This document shows, piece after piece, positions 39,602 to 54,309 of a DNA stretch of 64,000 nt. Under the pieces are notes generated by a model. It searched no databases. It was not told the DNA's origin and saw only the letters and a program-made list of their open reading frames with translations. Position numbers and translations under genes: made by a program. The stretch is taken from NCBI RefSeq assembly GCF_013823385.1, contig NZ_PNMA01000017.1:1-64000 (forward strand), written 5' to 3'. The first letter of the stretch is position 1; each line of letters starts with the position of its first letter. The stretch comes from Hyphomonas sp. Lineage in GTDB: Bacteria > Pseudomonadota > Alphaproteobacteria > Caulobacterales > Hyphomonadaceae.

Positions 39602-39898
39602 ATGAAGCACATTTCCGCCGCCCTGATTGCCGCCGCCCTCGCCGCCCCGGTTCCGTTTGCCCTGGCCCAGTCTGGCGGCGCAGAGACGATCAGCCGCGAG
39701 CAGGCGATCGACATCGCCAGCCAGAAGGGCATGGTGCATGTGCTCGAGATCGAGCTGGATGATGGCGAATGGGAAATCGAAGGCTGCACGGCCGACGGGC
39801 GCGAAGTGGAAATCGACGTTCACAGCCGCACCGGAGAGATACTCAAATACGATCTTGATCGTGACACGGATGATGATTGCCTGCGCGTGATGCGCTAG
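39602..39898 (+). CDS. PepSY-domain periplasmic protein
   Basis: 98 aa. Signal peptide MKHISAALIAAALAAPVPFALAQ, then one PepSY domain (ISREQAIDIASQKGMVHVLEIELDDGEWEIEGCTADGREVEIDVHSRTGEILKYD). Single-domain PepSY proteins are thought to modulate protease or metal-related processes in the periplasm. AAGGAG lies before the ATG. A terminator follows. Confidence 0.88.
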   Translation: MKHISAALIAAALAAPVPFALAQSGGAETISREQAIDIASQKGMVHVLEIELDDGEWEIEGCTADGREVEIDVHSRTGEILKYDLDRDTDDDCLRVMR

Positions 39899-39925
39899 AC
39901 GCGGGCCGCGCTATTCAAACAGAGC

Positions 39926-39957
39926 AAGGCGCAGGGGAACCCCTCTGCGCCTTTTGC
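39926..39957. terminator. Bidirectional terminator between PepSY and GNAT genes
   Basis: AAGGCGCAGAGG-like stem: AAGGCGCAGGGG-AA-CCCCTCTGCGCCTTTT, with one bulged base, A-rich on one side and T-rich on the other. It lies between the two convergent genes. Confidence 0.85.
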
Positions 39958-39966
39958 GTTGCCGGC

Positions 39967-40509
39967 TCAGCCGCCGCGGCGGGCGCGCCAATCCTCTGCC
40001 GATTGGCCGTAGATGTCCCAGACCACATCCTTGAAGGGCGGCGGCGCGGGCACCGTGCGCAGCTTGCGGGAGCCCAGACGCTCCGCGACGCGGATCGAGG
40101 GCGCGTTTTCCGCTTCAATACAGTGGATGATGTCCTGCCAACCGAGGACGTCCACCGCATAGTCCATCGCGGCCGAGGCGCCTTCCACGGCATATCCCCT
40201 GCCCCAGGCCGATTTCACCAGGCCCCAGCCGACCTCTGTGCCCGGCCAGCCTTCAGGCTGCCACGGCCCGAGCCGGCCGATCCACTGGCCGGTTTCCTTC
40301 TCGATCACCGAGAACATGGAAAAGCCCCGGATGGTCCACGCGCCGGTGATGGTGCAGAGGGCACGCCAGACGCTTTCGCGCGGCTGCACCCCGCCGATGA
40401 AGCGCGCCGCTTCCGGGTCTGCCGCCAGCGCGCAGAAGCCGTCAAAGTCTTCCGCCTGCGGAGGGCGCAGGATCAGGCGCGGGGTTTCGAGGACGGGCCC
40501 TATCGGCAT
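39967..40509 (-). CDS. GNAT family N-acetyltransferase (RimJ/RimL-like)
   Basis: 180 aa. LETPRLILRPPQAEDFDGFCALAADPEAARFIGG, IGRLGPWQPEGWPGTEVGWGLVKSAWGRGYAVEGASAAMDYA (acetyl-CoA loop GRGYA) and IHCIEAENAPSIRVAERLG are typical of the RimJ/RimL group, which acetylates protein N-termini or small molecules. Substrate unknown. It is four bp downstream of the ABM gene. Confidence 0.9.
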   Translation of the reverse strand: MPIGPVLETPRLILRPPQAEDFDGFCALAADPEAARFIGGVQPRESVWRALCTITGAWTIRGFSMFSVIEKETGQWIGRLGPWQPEGWPGTEVGWGLVKSAWGRGYAVEGASAAMDYAVDVLGWQDIIHCIEAENAPSIRVAERLGSRKLRTVPAPPPFKDVVWDIYGQSAEDWRARRGG

Positions 40510-40513
40510 CGCG

Positions 40514-40816
40514 TCAGACTTTCCGGGACTGCATTACTTCGTGGGCCTGCAGGTTGCGCTCAACCACAGAGACGGCGGCCAGCGCCGCGCGCCAGGGGAT
40601 CATGTGCGGCCGGGCGAAATGGTCTTCCAGCGCCTGCCAGCTTTCCCAGCGCTCGAGAACGCGCATCAGGCAGGGATCAGCCACATCGAGCGCGTAAGTG
40701 TAGGCAAGGCAGCCAGGCTCGGCCCGGCTGGCACTCATCTGGGCGAAGGCCGCGTCGCGGATGCAAGGGAAATCTCCCGCATCCGCAAACCGCACATAGC
40801 CTTCGACTATGATCAT
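40514..40816 (-). CDS. Antibiotic biosynthesis monooxygenase (ABM) family protein
   Basis: 100 aa with the ABM ferredoxin-like fold pattern: MIIVEGYVRFADAG, SRAEPGCLAYTYALDVADPCLMRVLERWESWQALEDHFARPHM. Relatives include YgiN-type quinol monooxygenase; the true reaction is unknown. It lies 8 bp after mdh in the same direction and before GNAT. Confidence 0.85.
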   Translation of the reverse strand: MIIVEGYVRFADAGDFPCIRDAAFAQMSASRAEPGCLAYTYALDVADPCLMRVLERWESWQALEDHFARPHMIPWRAALAAVSVVERNLQAHEVMQSRKV

Positions 40817-40824
40817 CGCGGGGC

Positions 40825-41934
<1,110 letters not shown>

Positions 41935-42708
41935 TCAGTCGCGCGAGAGCAGCGACATCAGGATCGTGAACATGTTGTAGAACATGATGAAGAAGTTGAG
42001 AGCGCCCCAGTTCGTCATCACGGCGAGGGAGCGGGTGTTTCCCTCATTGGCGAAGTAGCCCTCTTTCAGTTCCTGCGTCTGGAAGGCAACGAGCACGCCA
42101 GAGATGCCGAGCACGGCGACCTGGACGATGACTTCGAACATGCCCGAAGGCGGGAACAGGAAGCTCAGCAGCGAGATACCCACCACGCCCCACAGCGCGA
42201 AGACGGCGATGATGCCGATCGGGCGGAGGTTTGTCTTGGTGGTGTAGCCGAACAGGCTGAGCGCGCCGAAGGCAGAGGCCGTCAGCAGGAAGGCTTTCGT
42301 CATCGTCGTGAAGGTGACGTTGAGCGCCGCGCCGCCCCGTGTGGTCACGCCGGTCTGCGCGGCCGCCATGGCCACCCAGATGGACAGACAGACGCCGAGC
42401 ATGACCACGATGGTCCAGTAAAGAATACCGGTTGCCAGCGGGGACGGGTTCCGCATCAGGAAGGCTGAGCCCAGGATCAGCGCCAGCGGGCCGAACTGGA
42501 ACAGGTAGAAGAGTGGCGTGCCGAGAAGCAACTGCGTCAGGCCAGGCACGAGGCCCGAACCGACGAGGAAGGCAACGCCGCCAGACAGAGCGATGCCGAG
42601 CGCAAGCTTCTGATATACACCCAGCATGAAGGTCCGCAGACCAACATTGACTGAGGTGTCCATCGAGCGAACATCGACCGCGCCGAAGCCCCGGTTGAAT
42701 TCGTTCAT
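41935..42708 (-). CDS. Bax inhibitor-1 / YccA family membrane protein
   Basis: 257 aa with seven hydrophobic segments and the family C-terminal half (FPPSGMFEVIVQVAVLGISGVLVAFQTQELKE, and near the end FFIMFYNMFTILMSLLSRD). Family members are pH-sensitive Ca leak channels or FtsH partners. The role here is unknown. ATG at 42708 (MNEFNRGFGAVD) with AAAGGA upstream is chosen. Confidence 0.9.
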   Translation of the reverse strand: MNEFNRGFGAVDVRSMDTSVNVGLRTFMLGVYQKLALGIALSGGVAFLVGSGLVPGLTQLLLGTPLFYLFQFGPLALILGSAFLMRNPSPLATGILYWTIVVMLGVCLSIWVAMAAAQTGVTTRGGAALNVTFTTMTKAFLLTASAFGALSLFGYTTKTNLRPIGIIAVFALWGVVGISLLSFLFPPSGMFEVIVQVAVLGISGVLVAFQTQELKEGYFANEGNTRSLAVMTNWGALNFFIMFYNMFTILMSLLSRD

Positions 42709-42978
42709 GATTTTCAAGTCCTTTCTTGTGAACCCGGCAACCCGAGGGTGCCGTTCACTGCTGAATATGGGCATTTCGCCTTCGCTCCGCAACAAAAACC
42801 GGGATGAAGCGTTCAGTTTAGCAATTGCGCAGGCACACCAACTCTTCCGGACGGGGCTCTATCGGCAATAAACCAAAAGTATTTATTGTAATGATGCTTG
42901 ATGTATTGAAATATAATATGTCTAGATTTTGATTTTTATTTCAATGCCTCAATCCATCCCGATTTTGTCCAAATGTAG

Positions 42979-43029
42979 CCGTGCCCGCCATTTAAGTATC
43001 ATTGACTCGGCACGGGCGAGGGTTAAACC
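42979..43029 (+). promoter_or_regulatory. Promoter with overlapping inverted repeat, upstream of DUF2853
   Basis: TTGACT (43002-43007), 16-bp spacer, TAAACC (43024-43029), about 58 bases before the start codon. An inverted repeat CCGTGCC (42979-42985) / GGCACGG (43009-43015) spans the -35 and could be an operator. The preceding 120 bp is unusually AT-rich. Two small hairpins (CTCC-GTGT-GGAG and CCTCC-ATCA-GGAGG) follow in the leader. Confidence 0.5.
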
Positions 43030-43086
43030 TCTCCGTGTGGAGAACCTCCATCAGGAGGCGTTCCATCAAATGAGAAGGGGAAACTC

Positions 43087-43419
43087 ATGGCTGATGCTTC
43101 TGCTTATGCTGAGAACATCAAGAAATACAGTAAAGGGTACAATCAGGCGGCTGCCGAGAAGATTGTAGGCCATCTGGGGATCGCGCTGCGCAACAAGGAC
43201 AGCTCGATCGTCGCCTGCACGGACTCGGGCGAACTTGACCGTGTGCGTGAGAAATGGTGCCGCGGAAAGCTGGGTCTGGCGCACAAGCAGCAGGAGCTCG
43301 ATGCCGCGATCCAGTCCGTCTGCGAAACGATGAAGGCCGAAGGGGGCCAGAAATCGCGCGTGACCTTTTATTATCTCCTGGCGGAGCATTTCGGCCGCCT
43401 GGAGGCTCTTTCCGGTTGA
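43087..43419 (+). CDS. DUF2853 family protein
   Basis: 110 aa: YAENIKKYSKGYNQAAAEKIVGHLGIALRNKDSSIVACTDSGELDRVREKWCRGKLGLAHK and KSRVTFYYLLAEHFGRLEAL match the DUF2853 family. It is small, helical and of unknown function. GAAGGGGA lies upstream. The well-defined promoter region suggests independent control. Confidence 0.87.
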   Translation: MADASAYAENIKKYSKGYNQAAAEKIVGHLGIALRNKDSSIVACTDSGELDRVREKWCRGKLGLAHKQQELDAAIQSVCETMKAEGGQKSRVTFYYLLAEHFGRLEALSG

Positions 43420-43492
43420 AATCCTGACTGAAAAGCCCGCCCGGCCACCGGCGCGGCTTTTCATGACCGGAGCAGTGTGGTGAACAGGCGGA

Positions 43493-44053
43493 ATGTACCG
43501 CTTGTTCGCTGCCCTTCCCGTTCCGCCGGAGATATCGGCACCCCTGCGCAAGCTGCAGAAGGATCTGCCCGGCGCCAGCTGGCGGCCGGAAGAGAATTTC
43601 CATGTGACGCTGTGTTTCTATGGTGAGCTTTCCGAGAATCAGGCCCGCGATCTGGACGAGCTACTGGCCGAGATCGAGGCGGACGCCTTTGACCTGCGCG
43701 TAGAAGGCATGGGCTGGTTTGGCCGGCGCGAACCGAGCGCCGTCTGGGCCCGGATCGGCGAGAGCGACGAACTGCGCGCGCTGGCCAGCCAGTGCGAACG
43801 CGCCGCGCGCCGGCTTGGCATCCCGCTCGAGAAGCATCCCTTCACGCCGCATATCACGCTGGCTTATCTGCACGGCACACCGCTCGACACGGTGAGGGAC
43901 TGGACAGAGGCCCACCAGGCCCATCGCAGCGCGCCCTTCCGCGCCCGCCTGTTCCATCTCTATGCCAGCGTGCCCCGCCGCAGCGGCGGCCCGTCCCGCT
44001 ACGACCCCATGGCCGACTACCCCCTGCGCGACCTGCACGCCGGCTTCGACTGA
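43493..44053 (+). CDS. thpR: RNA 2',3'-cyclic phosphodiesterase (LigT/ThpR)
   Basis: 186 aa two-His phosphoesterase. Both HxTx motifs are present: HVTL in NFHVTLCFYGE (about 40) and HITL in PHITLAYLHG (about 122). It opens 2',3'-cyclic phosphates at RNA ends. Length is normal. Confidence 0.92.
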   Translation: MYRLFAALPVPPEISAPLRKLQKDLPGASWRPEENFHVTLCFYGELSENQARDLDELLAEIEADAFDLRVEGMGWFGRREPSAVWARIGESDELRALASQCERAARRLGIPLEKHPFTPHITLAYLHGTPLDTVRDWTEAHQAHRSAPFRARLFHLYASVPRRSGGPSRYDPMADYPLRDLHAGFD

Positions 44054-44118
44054 ACAAACGGCGCTTGGCCGGACTCGACCTCCTCGCAACCGGTTGTGCT
44101 GTAAAGGCGCGCAAACAT

Positions 44119-44140
44119 CCTGATCCGTTCCCGGATCAGG
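44119..44140. terminator. Stem-loop between convergent thpR and acyl-CoA dehydrogenase
   Basis: CCTGATCCG-TTCC-CGGATCAGG, a 9-bp stem with no T-run, between two convergent stops. It probably limits read-through in both directions. Confidence 0.55.
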
Positions 44141-44146
44141 ACGCCC

Positions 44147-45319
44147 TTAATGCCCGGCCTTGAGTTGGGCTGACTTGATCTTCTTGGCGAGCGACCATTT
44201 GTGTACCTCGGTCGGACCATCATAGATCCGGAAGGCGCGCACTTCGCGGAACAGCTGTTCAACAATCGTGTCGCGCGAAACACCCAGCCCGCCCATCACC
44301 TGCACGCACCGGTCAGCCACCCGGAACAGCGCCTCGGAAACGGCCACCTTCGCCATAGAGCTTTCGACATTGCCATTCTCGCCCGCGTCGAGCGCATCTG
44401 CGCACCAGTCGATCATCAGCTCGGCCTGCTTCAGCTCGATCTGGTTTTCCGCCAGCATGAAGCCAACGCCCTCATGATCGATCAGCAACTTTCCGAAAGC
44501 CTTCCGTGTGCAGGCATAATCCGTGGCAATCTCCTGCGCCCGCGTCGCCACACCGTGCCAGCGCATGCAATGGGAAAGCCGCGCCGGCGCGAGGCGGATC
44601 TGCGCATAGCGAAACCCCTCGCCGGGGTTGCCCAGCATGTCCGCCTGCGGAACACGCAAATTCTCGATCATCACCTGCGCGTGGCCGCCCGGCATGGAGC
44701 TGTCGATGGTATCGAGCAGGCGCTCGATGCGGATCGCCGGGTTCGGCAGGTCCACAAGGAACATGCACGCGCCCTCTTCTGCCTTCGCCATCACGATGCC
44801 GACCGAGGCCCCGTCCGCCCCGGTGATGAAGGTCTTGCGGCCATTGATCACCCAATGGTCCCCGTCCTTCACGGCGGTCGTCTTCATCATCGATGGGTCA
44901 GACCCTGCCCCGTCTTCACCCGCAGGCTCTGTCATGAAAAAAGCCGAGCGCGCCTCACCTGAGACCAGCGGTTCCAGAAAGCGCGCCCGCTGCGCATCGG
45001 TCGCCACCTTGCCCAGCAGGAACATGTTGCCTTCGTCCGGCGCGCCAGTATTGCAGGCCACGGGCCCAAGCGGAGACAGCCCCGTCTTCTTCAGCACATG
45101 CGCGGTGCCCCGCTGCGAGAGATGGCTTTGATCGGGCAGGATGTGCGGCGTCATCACGCCGGCGGCCCGGGCCTTTTCCCGCAGCTCCACCACCAGCTCC
45201 GGTGAGGGGCCATGTTCTTCCAGACGCGGGTCGCGCTCATATGTGGCCACCACTTCGCGCACGAACTTCTCGACGCGTTCGCCAATCTCGATGGCGAGGG
45301 CCTGATCGGGGTAAGACAT
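44147..45319 (-). CDS. Acyl-CoA dehydrogenase
   Basis: 390 aa FAD flavoprotein that oxidises acyl-CoA to enoyl-CoA. Family features: FFMTEPAGEDGAGSDPSMMKTTAVKDGDHWVINGRKTFITGA, RLSHCMRWHGVATRAQEIATDYACTRKAFGKLLIDHEGV, and QVMGGLGVSRDTIVEQLFREVRAFRIYDGPTEVHKWSLAKKI. The catalytic base position in the family is Glu, and a Glu stands in DGPTEVHK. Chain-length specificity is unknown. It is the last core gene before the island. Confidence 0.93.
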   Translation of the reverse strand: MSYPDQALAIEIGERVEKFVREVVATYERDPRLEEHGPSPELVVELREKARAAGVMTPHILPDQSHLSQRGTAHVLKKTGLSPLGPVACNTGAPDEGNMFLLGKVATDAQRARFLEPLVSGEARSAFFMTEPAGEDGAGSDPSMMKTTAVKDGDHWVINGRKTFITGADGASVGIVMAKAEEGACMFLVDLPNPAIRIERLLDTIDSSMPGGHAQVMIENLRVPQADMLGNPGEGFRYAQIRLAPARLSHCMRWHGVATRAQEIATDYACTRKAFGKLLIDHEGVGFMLAENQIELKQAELMIDWCADALDAGENGNVESSMAKVAVSEALFRVADRCVQVMGGLGVSRDTIVEQLFREVRAFRIYDGPTEVHKWSLAKKIKSAQLKAGH

Positions 45320-45816
45320 GGTGCCGCTCCTTCTGCCGGTGAATTCCGGGCAGACCTATGGCACCCCTGCGCGGCCCTTGCACCCCGGCGGAGTGCCGCT
45401 TGCCGCCACGTCATGACGCATCCTGGAGGTCGCTGATCCGCTCTTTCGAAGGCATCGCGCTTTTCAGCGCATCGCGCGCCGGGGTGCCGGGAAAGGCTCA
45501 CCCCGTCATATTCTTCACCATCCGGTCAGCACATTCAGATTTTCGCCGGCCGCTGCAATCACGGTCTCGATTCTATGCGCTAACGTATTGTTTTTGGGAT
45601 ATTATATACCGCTTCAAACCATCTCGGACCGTCTGAAACGCTCGGACCTGGCCGGACTCGAAGTTGCCGCAAGTTCCTGTTCTGTAATGGAAAAATCCGA
45701 CCCTTGAGTCTGGGCCATCAAAAATGCCAACAACATTTTATCGTTATTCGGTATGAGTCCCGATTTTGTCAGAATTCCTGTGGAAAACGTCAGTCTATCT
45801 CAGTTCTACCGGGCCG
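45320..45816. other. Gap at the left edge of the accessory island
   Basis: 497 bp without a supported gene. The right half (from about 45570) is clearly AT-richer (TATTGTTTTTGGGATATTATATACC and AACAACATTTTATCGTTATTCGG). At 45650-45690 a 41-bp stretch matches 44067-44107 at 29 of 41 positions. Either feature may mark the island boundary; no tRNA is seen. Confidence 0.45.
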
Positions 45817-49044
<3,228 letters not shown>

Positions 49045-49051
49045 CAACGCC

Positions 49052-50818
49052 TCATATCAGTTTCTCGAAGCCTCGACGGATAATATCCGCCATCAGCCTC
49101 CGGCGTTCGCCAAGGAAAGCATCATAGCTCATTTGTTCCCAATCCGGCGGCAGCGCGTGAAGCTCACACATTCGTCGCCAGTCGCCTTCATTGAAGCGGG
49201 CCCGTACCTCTGGCACATAAGCAGCGGGCGGATTATCACTGATCTCCAGGTTGTCGGGCCATTCAAGCAGGGCAAAGTTGGCCATTTGATTGATCTGCCG
49301 AAGGTCTGTCAGACCCTGCCGCTCCAGCCAGGCGCGCGGGAAGAGATGGTGGCGCTCAAGCGCCTTTCGGCGGGTCTGGATTGCCGGATCGATCAGGTCA
49401 GCAACTGTCTTATGAGAGAACAGCACCGGGGCGCCGAGTTTATTCTGTGCAGCCACATAAGCAAAAAGTTCTGGATTGCGGGCCGAGGAGCTATCGAGGT
49501 TCATAGGCAGCGAAATGGACCAGAAGTCGCTCGTGAGCTGCCCAGCGATGATGTCATCAAGGATCTGGAGAAACTCTTCTCCGCTCTCCACAGTACGGAA
49601 CCGGGCAAGGTCGCTGTCCATTACCGTTTCCGGTGAGCTAGTGTAGCGGCCGGTGAGCGATACCGCGAAGAACCAACGCCCAATCGCCTTCTGCAGAAGA
49701 TGTTCTGGCACCCGGTAACGCACGCGGCCGAGGAGGTAGAAGGCATAGCTAAAGAGCAGCGCGTTCTGAGACGAGATCATCTCGGCGCTCCGGAAGCCGG
49801 CACCAATCAGAGCGCTCAGAAACTGATGCCAGTTGGTCAGGTGTAGCACATGCGCCTGAGCTTCCTTCAGCCGGGCGAATTGCTCCTCCCTACGCTCAGC
49901 GAGGAAGGCCCCTGTCTCAGGGTCCTTTCCGCGCAGCACTTGATAGACGCTCTTGAGCCGTCCCCGGCCAAAGGCAATGGCTACAGCCACCCGGAGGAGC
50001 TGGTCAGGATCCGGCTGGATGAAGTGATTGAAGGGGGACGCAGCGCTGCCCTGCACTGGGGCTATCCGTGAAGCACGGCAGAAGGCTTCCAGATCCGCGC
50101 GCCCCTCCTCCCAGAAGACTGAAAGCAGCGTCAGGATGAAGTCGGCCTGGTTGAGTTTTACGCCCTCGCTGTTGATCCGGACGAAGATGTCAGCAACCTG
50201 TTCTTCATCGACATCCGAGGCGATCTCCAGCGCGGTGAACGGGTACTTCTGGAGATCGAACAGCCGATCCAGATTGTGCGAGATCAGCTCTTCCTCTTCT
50301 TCCGTCAGCGCCTGCTTGGCGGACGCCTGCTCGATAAAGTCGTTCACCAGTTTCCGGCTGGACTTGCCAGACGCCCACATTGTGGAAATGTCAGCGATCC
50401 ATTCTGGATCCCGGCGGATCGCAGCGTCCGCAACTTCAAACTTTCCATCGCGAGGCCGGAAGGCGATTTCGATGCCGCGCGCCTTGTAGTCCTCATCGAT
50501 GACACTCCGCCCCCGGAAGACCGCATACAGTGAGGTAAGCCTCTGCTGCCCGTCAACGATAAGCCGGTTGGCCACGGCGCGCGCCTTGGCGTCGGTGCCG
50601 ATCTGACGCGAGCCGGTGGCGCTGCCATTCTCCCAGAATAGCAGATAGCCGACTGGAAAGCCGCGATACATGGAATCGAACAGATCGCGCACCTTGGCAT
50701 TCGACCAGACGAAGGGGCGCTGGATGTCGGGCAGGCCAATGTCTCCGACGTCGATGTAGTGCAGCAGGCCACCGAGGTCATAATCCACCCGCTTGAAGCA
50801 TGTCTTGAGTTCGCTCAT
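49052..50818 (-). CDS. DUF262/DUF1524 (HNH) nuclease, GmrSD-like
   Basis: 588 aa. The N-terminal DUF262 domain has IQRPFVW (32-38) and DGQQRLTSL (89-97), the ParB/Srx-like NTP-binding motifs of GmrS. The C-terminal part has [12 protein letters not shown] followed by [19 protein letters not shown], the H-H...N...N pattern of the DUF1524 HNH nuclease (GmrD). Fused GmrSD proteins cleave modified phage DNA. DUF262 genes are also known as R-linked ORFs in some type I loci. Here it sits between the HEPN gene (13 bp) and hsdR (7 bp), so it belongs to the operon. Confidence 0.85.
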   Translation of the reverse strand: MSELKTCFKRVDYDLGGLLHYIDVGDIGLPDIQRPFVWSNAKVRDLFDSMYRGFPVGYLLFWENGSATGSRQIGTDAKARAVANRLIVDGQQRLTSLYAVFRGRSVIDEDYKARGIEIAFRPRDGKFEVADAAIRRDPEWIADISTMWASGKSSRKLVNDFIEQASAKQALTEEEEELISHNLDRLFDLQKYPFTALEIASDVDEEQVADIFVRINSEGVKLNQADFILTLLSVFWEEGRADLEAFCRASRIAPVQGSAASPFNHFIQPDPDQLLRVAVAIAFGRGRLKSVYQVLRGKDPETGAFLAERREEQFARLKEAQAHVLHLTNWHQFLSALIGAGFRSAEMISSQNALLFSYAFYLLGRVRYRVPEHLLQKAIGRWFFAVSLTGRYTSSPETVMDSDLARFRTVESGEEFLQILDDIIAGQLTSDFWSISLPMNLDSSSARNPELFAYVAAQNKLGAPVLFSHKTVADLIDPAIQTRRKALERHHLFPRAWLERQGLTDLRQINQMANFALLEWPDNLEISDNPPAAYVPEVRARFNEGDWRRMCELHALPPDWEQMSYDAFLGERRRLMADIIRRGFEKLI

Positions 50819-50831
50819 GAGGTTGTTCCCG

Positions 50832-51299
50832 CTATTTATTAGAGCTGCTTACATTTCGACTGGGACTCGGGGAGAGCAAACCGATCAAATGTTTCAGCTC
50901 CCGCTCATGCAACCTTGCTTTCATCGAAATGTTCGACCGCGAGATGTCATCCAAATCAAATGTCGTTCCGTCGAAGGTGAACCGGCCATGTGCAAATGCA
51001 TTTCGTAAATGCCGGAACAACGCTGCGGCTTGGGCTTCACTTCCAACACTTATGTAAGCGAAACTTCCGGTCGACGGACTAAGTCCCTTACGGAGGTTTT
51101 CGTGCAGCTCTTTGTTGGAGGCATAAGCCCTGAAGTCGATATTCGCCTTCTTCATATAATCCACCCACTCTGCGCTGGGCGGTTTGGGCCATTCTACCTC
51201 CCCTACAGATAGCTCTTTCTCCCAGCGCAGTATAATGCTTGAGTAAATGAAAGCAGACAAACCTGTACCGAGTGTGGGGGTACGCTGATTTTTCCTCAA
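50832..51299 (-). CDS. Small HEPN-motif protein inside the hsd operon
   Basis: 155 aa. The stretch AAALFRHLRNAFAHGRFTFDGTTFDLDDI holds R99-N-A-F-A-H104, the Rx4H catalytic signature of HEPN RNases, in a form seen in stand-alone HEPN proteins such as the pEK499_p136 type (family name from memory, not searched). The N-terminus is helical with no other domain seen. The start is TTG overlapping the hsdS stop (TTGA) with GAGGG upstream; the first ATG is 48 codons in. It may act as an RNase toxin or back-up effector to restriction. Confidence 0.7.
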   Translation of the reverse strand: MRKNQRTPTLGTGLSAFIYSSIILRWEKELSVGEVEWPKPPSAEWVDYMKKANIDFRAYASNKELHENLRKGLSPSTGSFAYISVGSEAQAAALFRHLRNAFAHGRFTFDGTTFDLDDISRSNISMKARLHERELKHLIGLLSPSPSRNVSSSNK

Positions 51300-52587
51300 A
51301 GCGACACACCCTCGGCAGTTCGCGCTACTTCCATCTTCAATTCCCCCGAAATCAGGCGCGGCAATAGTAGGTCGCGGGTTTGAGCCAGGGTGCGGGATTC
51401 GGCGTTATTCGTGCCTATCAGTTCGACGTTCGCGGAAAGCGCATCACGAAAGGCCGCCAACACGACCTCGGACGGAATAACGATTTCAGTCGCAGCCACG
51501 GCGTCCGGCCTGACAGCAGGATAGGCGCCGCCATCTGCCAGGTGATTAAGTCGGTTGATGTTCTCGACACTGGTTGAGGCGCACCAAACAAACACCCTGT
51601 CTCTTGCGTTCTTTGGGCGCAAGACAGCGAAACCTGTGCTCCCAGTTAGCCCATCTTCGGCCACATAGCAGAACGAGCCATTCCCGGGACGAACCGTACC
51701 AACGATGGTATCACCAGCTCGGAGGATGCGGCGCGCCCGGCTCGGCGCATCGGCCCAAGCGTAATTCTCCACTTTGTCGATGCTCCCCCATTTGGTGTTC
51801 GCCAAATCGACGTATGAGACTCGCGCCGGAGCATTTCGCGCGGTCCAGCTTTCGGGGTTCAGTGAGGCGAGGTCATTGAGAGTTCCCGCTGCCCACCCCT
51901 CCGGCTTTCCCTCGTCGTCGAGGCGGTCGGGGAATAGGGACCAGAGGTCTTCGGAGAGGTAGGCGGGGCGGCCTTCCATCTTGGCGCGGGTGGGGCCGAA
52001 GTCGACGAACCAGTCCCGGAACAAGGCCCGCGCCATCGCCTCCAACGTCTCGTTCATCTTCCGGTTCAGCTCGATCTTGTCATCGAGCGCGCCTAGGGTG
52101 TTGGCGATAGCGCGTTGTTCGGGGAGAGGAACCGCCGGAATCTCGAACTTCTCGATCATTCCTTTGGTCAGTGCATTCCGGGTTGCGCCAGATGCCGCCA
52201 GCCCAAGCATGTGAGCCTGCATCTCCGGGGAGACCAGGAAGTATCGCAGAAACCGTGGGTCAATTACTTCAGGATTCGGCCGAATGATTGCGACATGCTG
52301 GTTCACCCGGGCAGGCAAAACTATCGGATCGACCTGGCACACCCGGGCGACGCTATCGCCTGTGATGTTCAAGAGAACATCGCCGGGCTGAACCTCTACG
52401 TTCGATAGTTGGTCAGCTTGATCTTGCGAGATGAACGCGAGCCCGCTAAAGGAAAAACGATCATTCAAGACGTTCTGACTGCGGATGAGGGAGAACGGAC
52501 CTTCGGCAAGATATGCTTCTTTGCCGCCGCGTGGAGTCGCGCCGCTGCCGATCTTCAGACAGTGATCTCCGAGTCTAAGGCTCGCCG

Positions 52588-52591
<4 letters not shown>
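51296..52591 (-). CDS. hsdS: Type I restriction-modification specificity subunit
   Basis: 431 aa with two target-recognition domains, each followed by a conserved helix: TRD1 about 1-160 then [46 protein letters not shown]2 about 235-375 then [38 protein letters not shown]. Full length, no internal repeat or recombination site seen. GTG start overlaps hsdM (GTGA). Recognition sequence cannot be predicted here. Confidence 0.93.
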
Positions 52592-54126
<1,535 letters not shown>

Positions 54127-54157
54127 GCGGTGTTTTTCCCGTTCGAATTCTGAATGC

Positions 54158-54186
54158 TACGTTTCATCAGGTAGGTGAGGCGTCAA
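54158..54186 (-). promoter_or_regulatory. Candidate hsd operon promoter
   Basis: On the minus strand TTGACG (54186-54181), 17-bp spacer and AACGTA, which is a poor -10. Only the -35 is convincing. The position, 55 bp before hsdM in the 183-bp gap to the NA37/membrane unit, is right for the operon promoter. Confidence 0.3.
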
Positions 54187-54309
54187 CCGCAATAACCGGG
54201 GGCATTCAATTCTAGCAGACGAAGAATGACGGGCAGCATCAGTCAATCCAATCATCGCTAGAACGTGAAAGAAACGGCCAGCCAATATAAGCTGCCAATC
54301 TTTGCGAGA

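Noticed and set aside
45358-45636. 92-codon ORF left of hsdR
   Set aside because: No ribosome-binding site, and composition changes midway from core to AT-rich DNA, so it is unlikely to be one gene.
45645-45690. tRNA 3'-end fragment (TTCGAGTCCGGCC on the minus strand looks like a T-arm)
   Set aside because: The five bases before the TTCGAGT loop do not pair with those after it, and no other tRNA arm is nearby.
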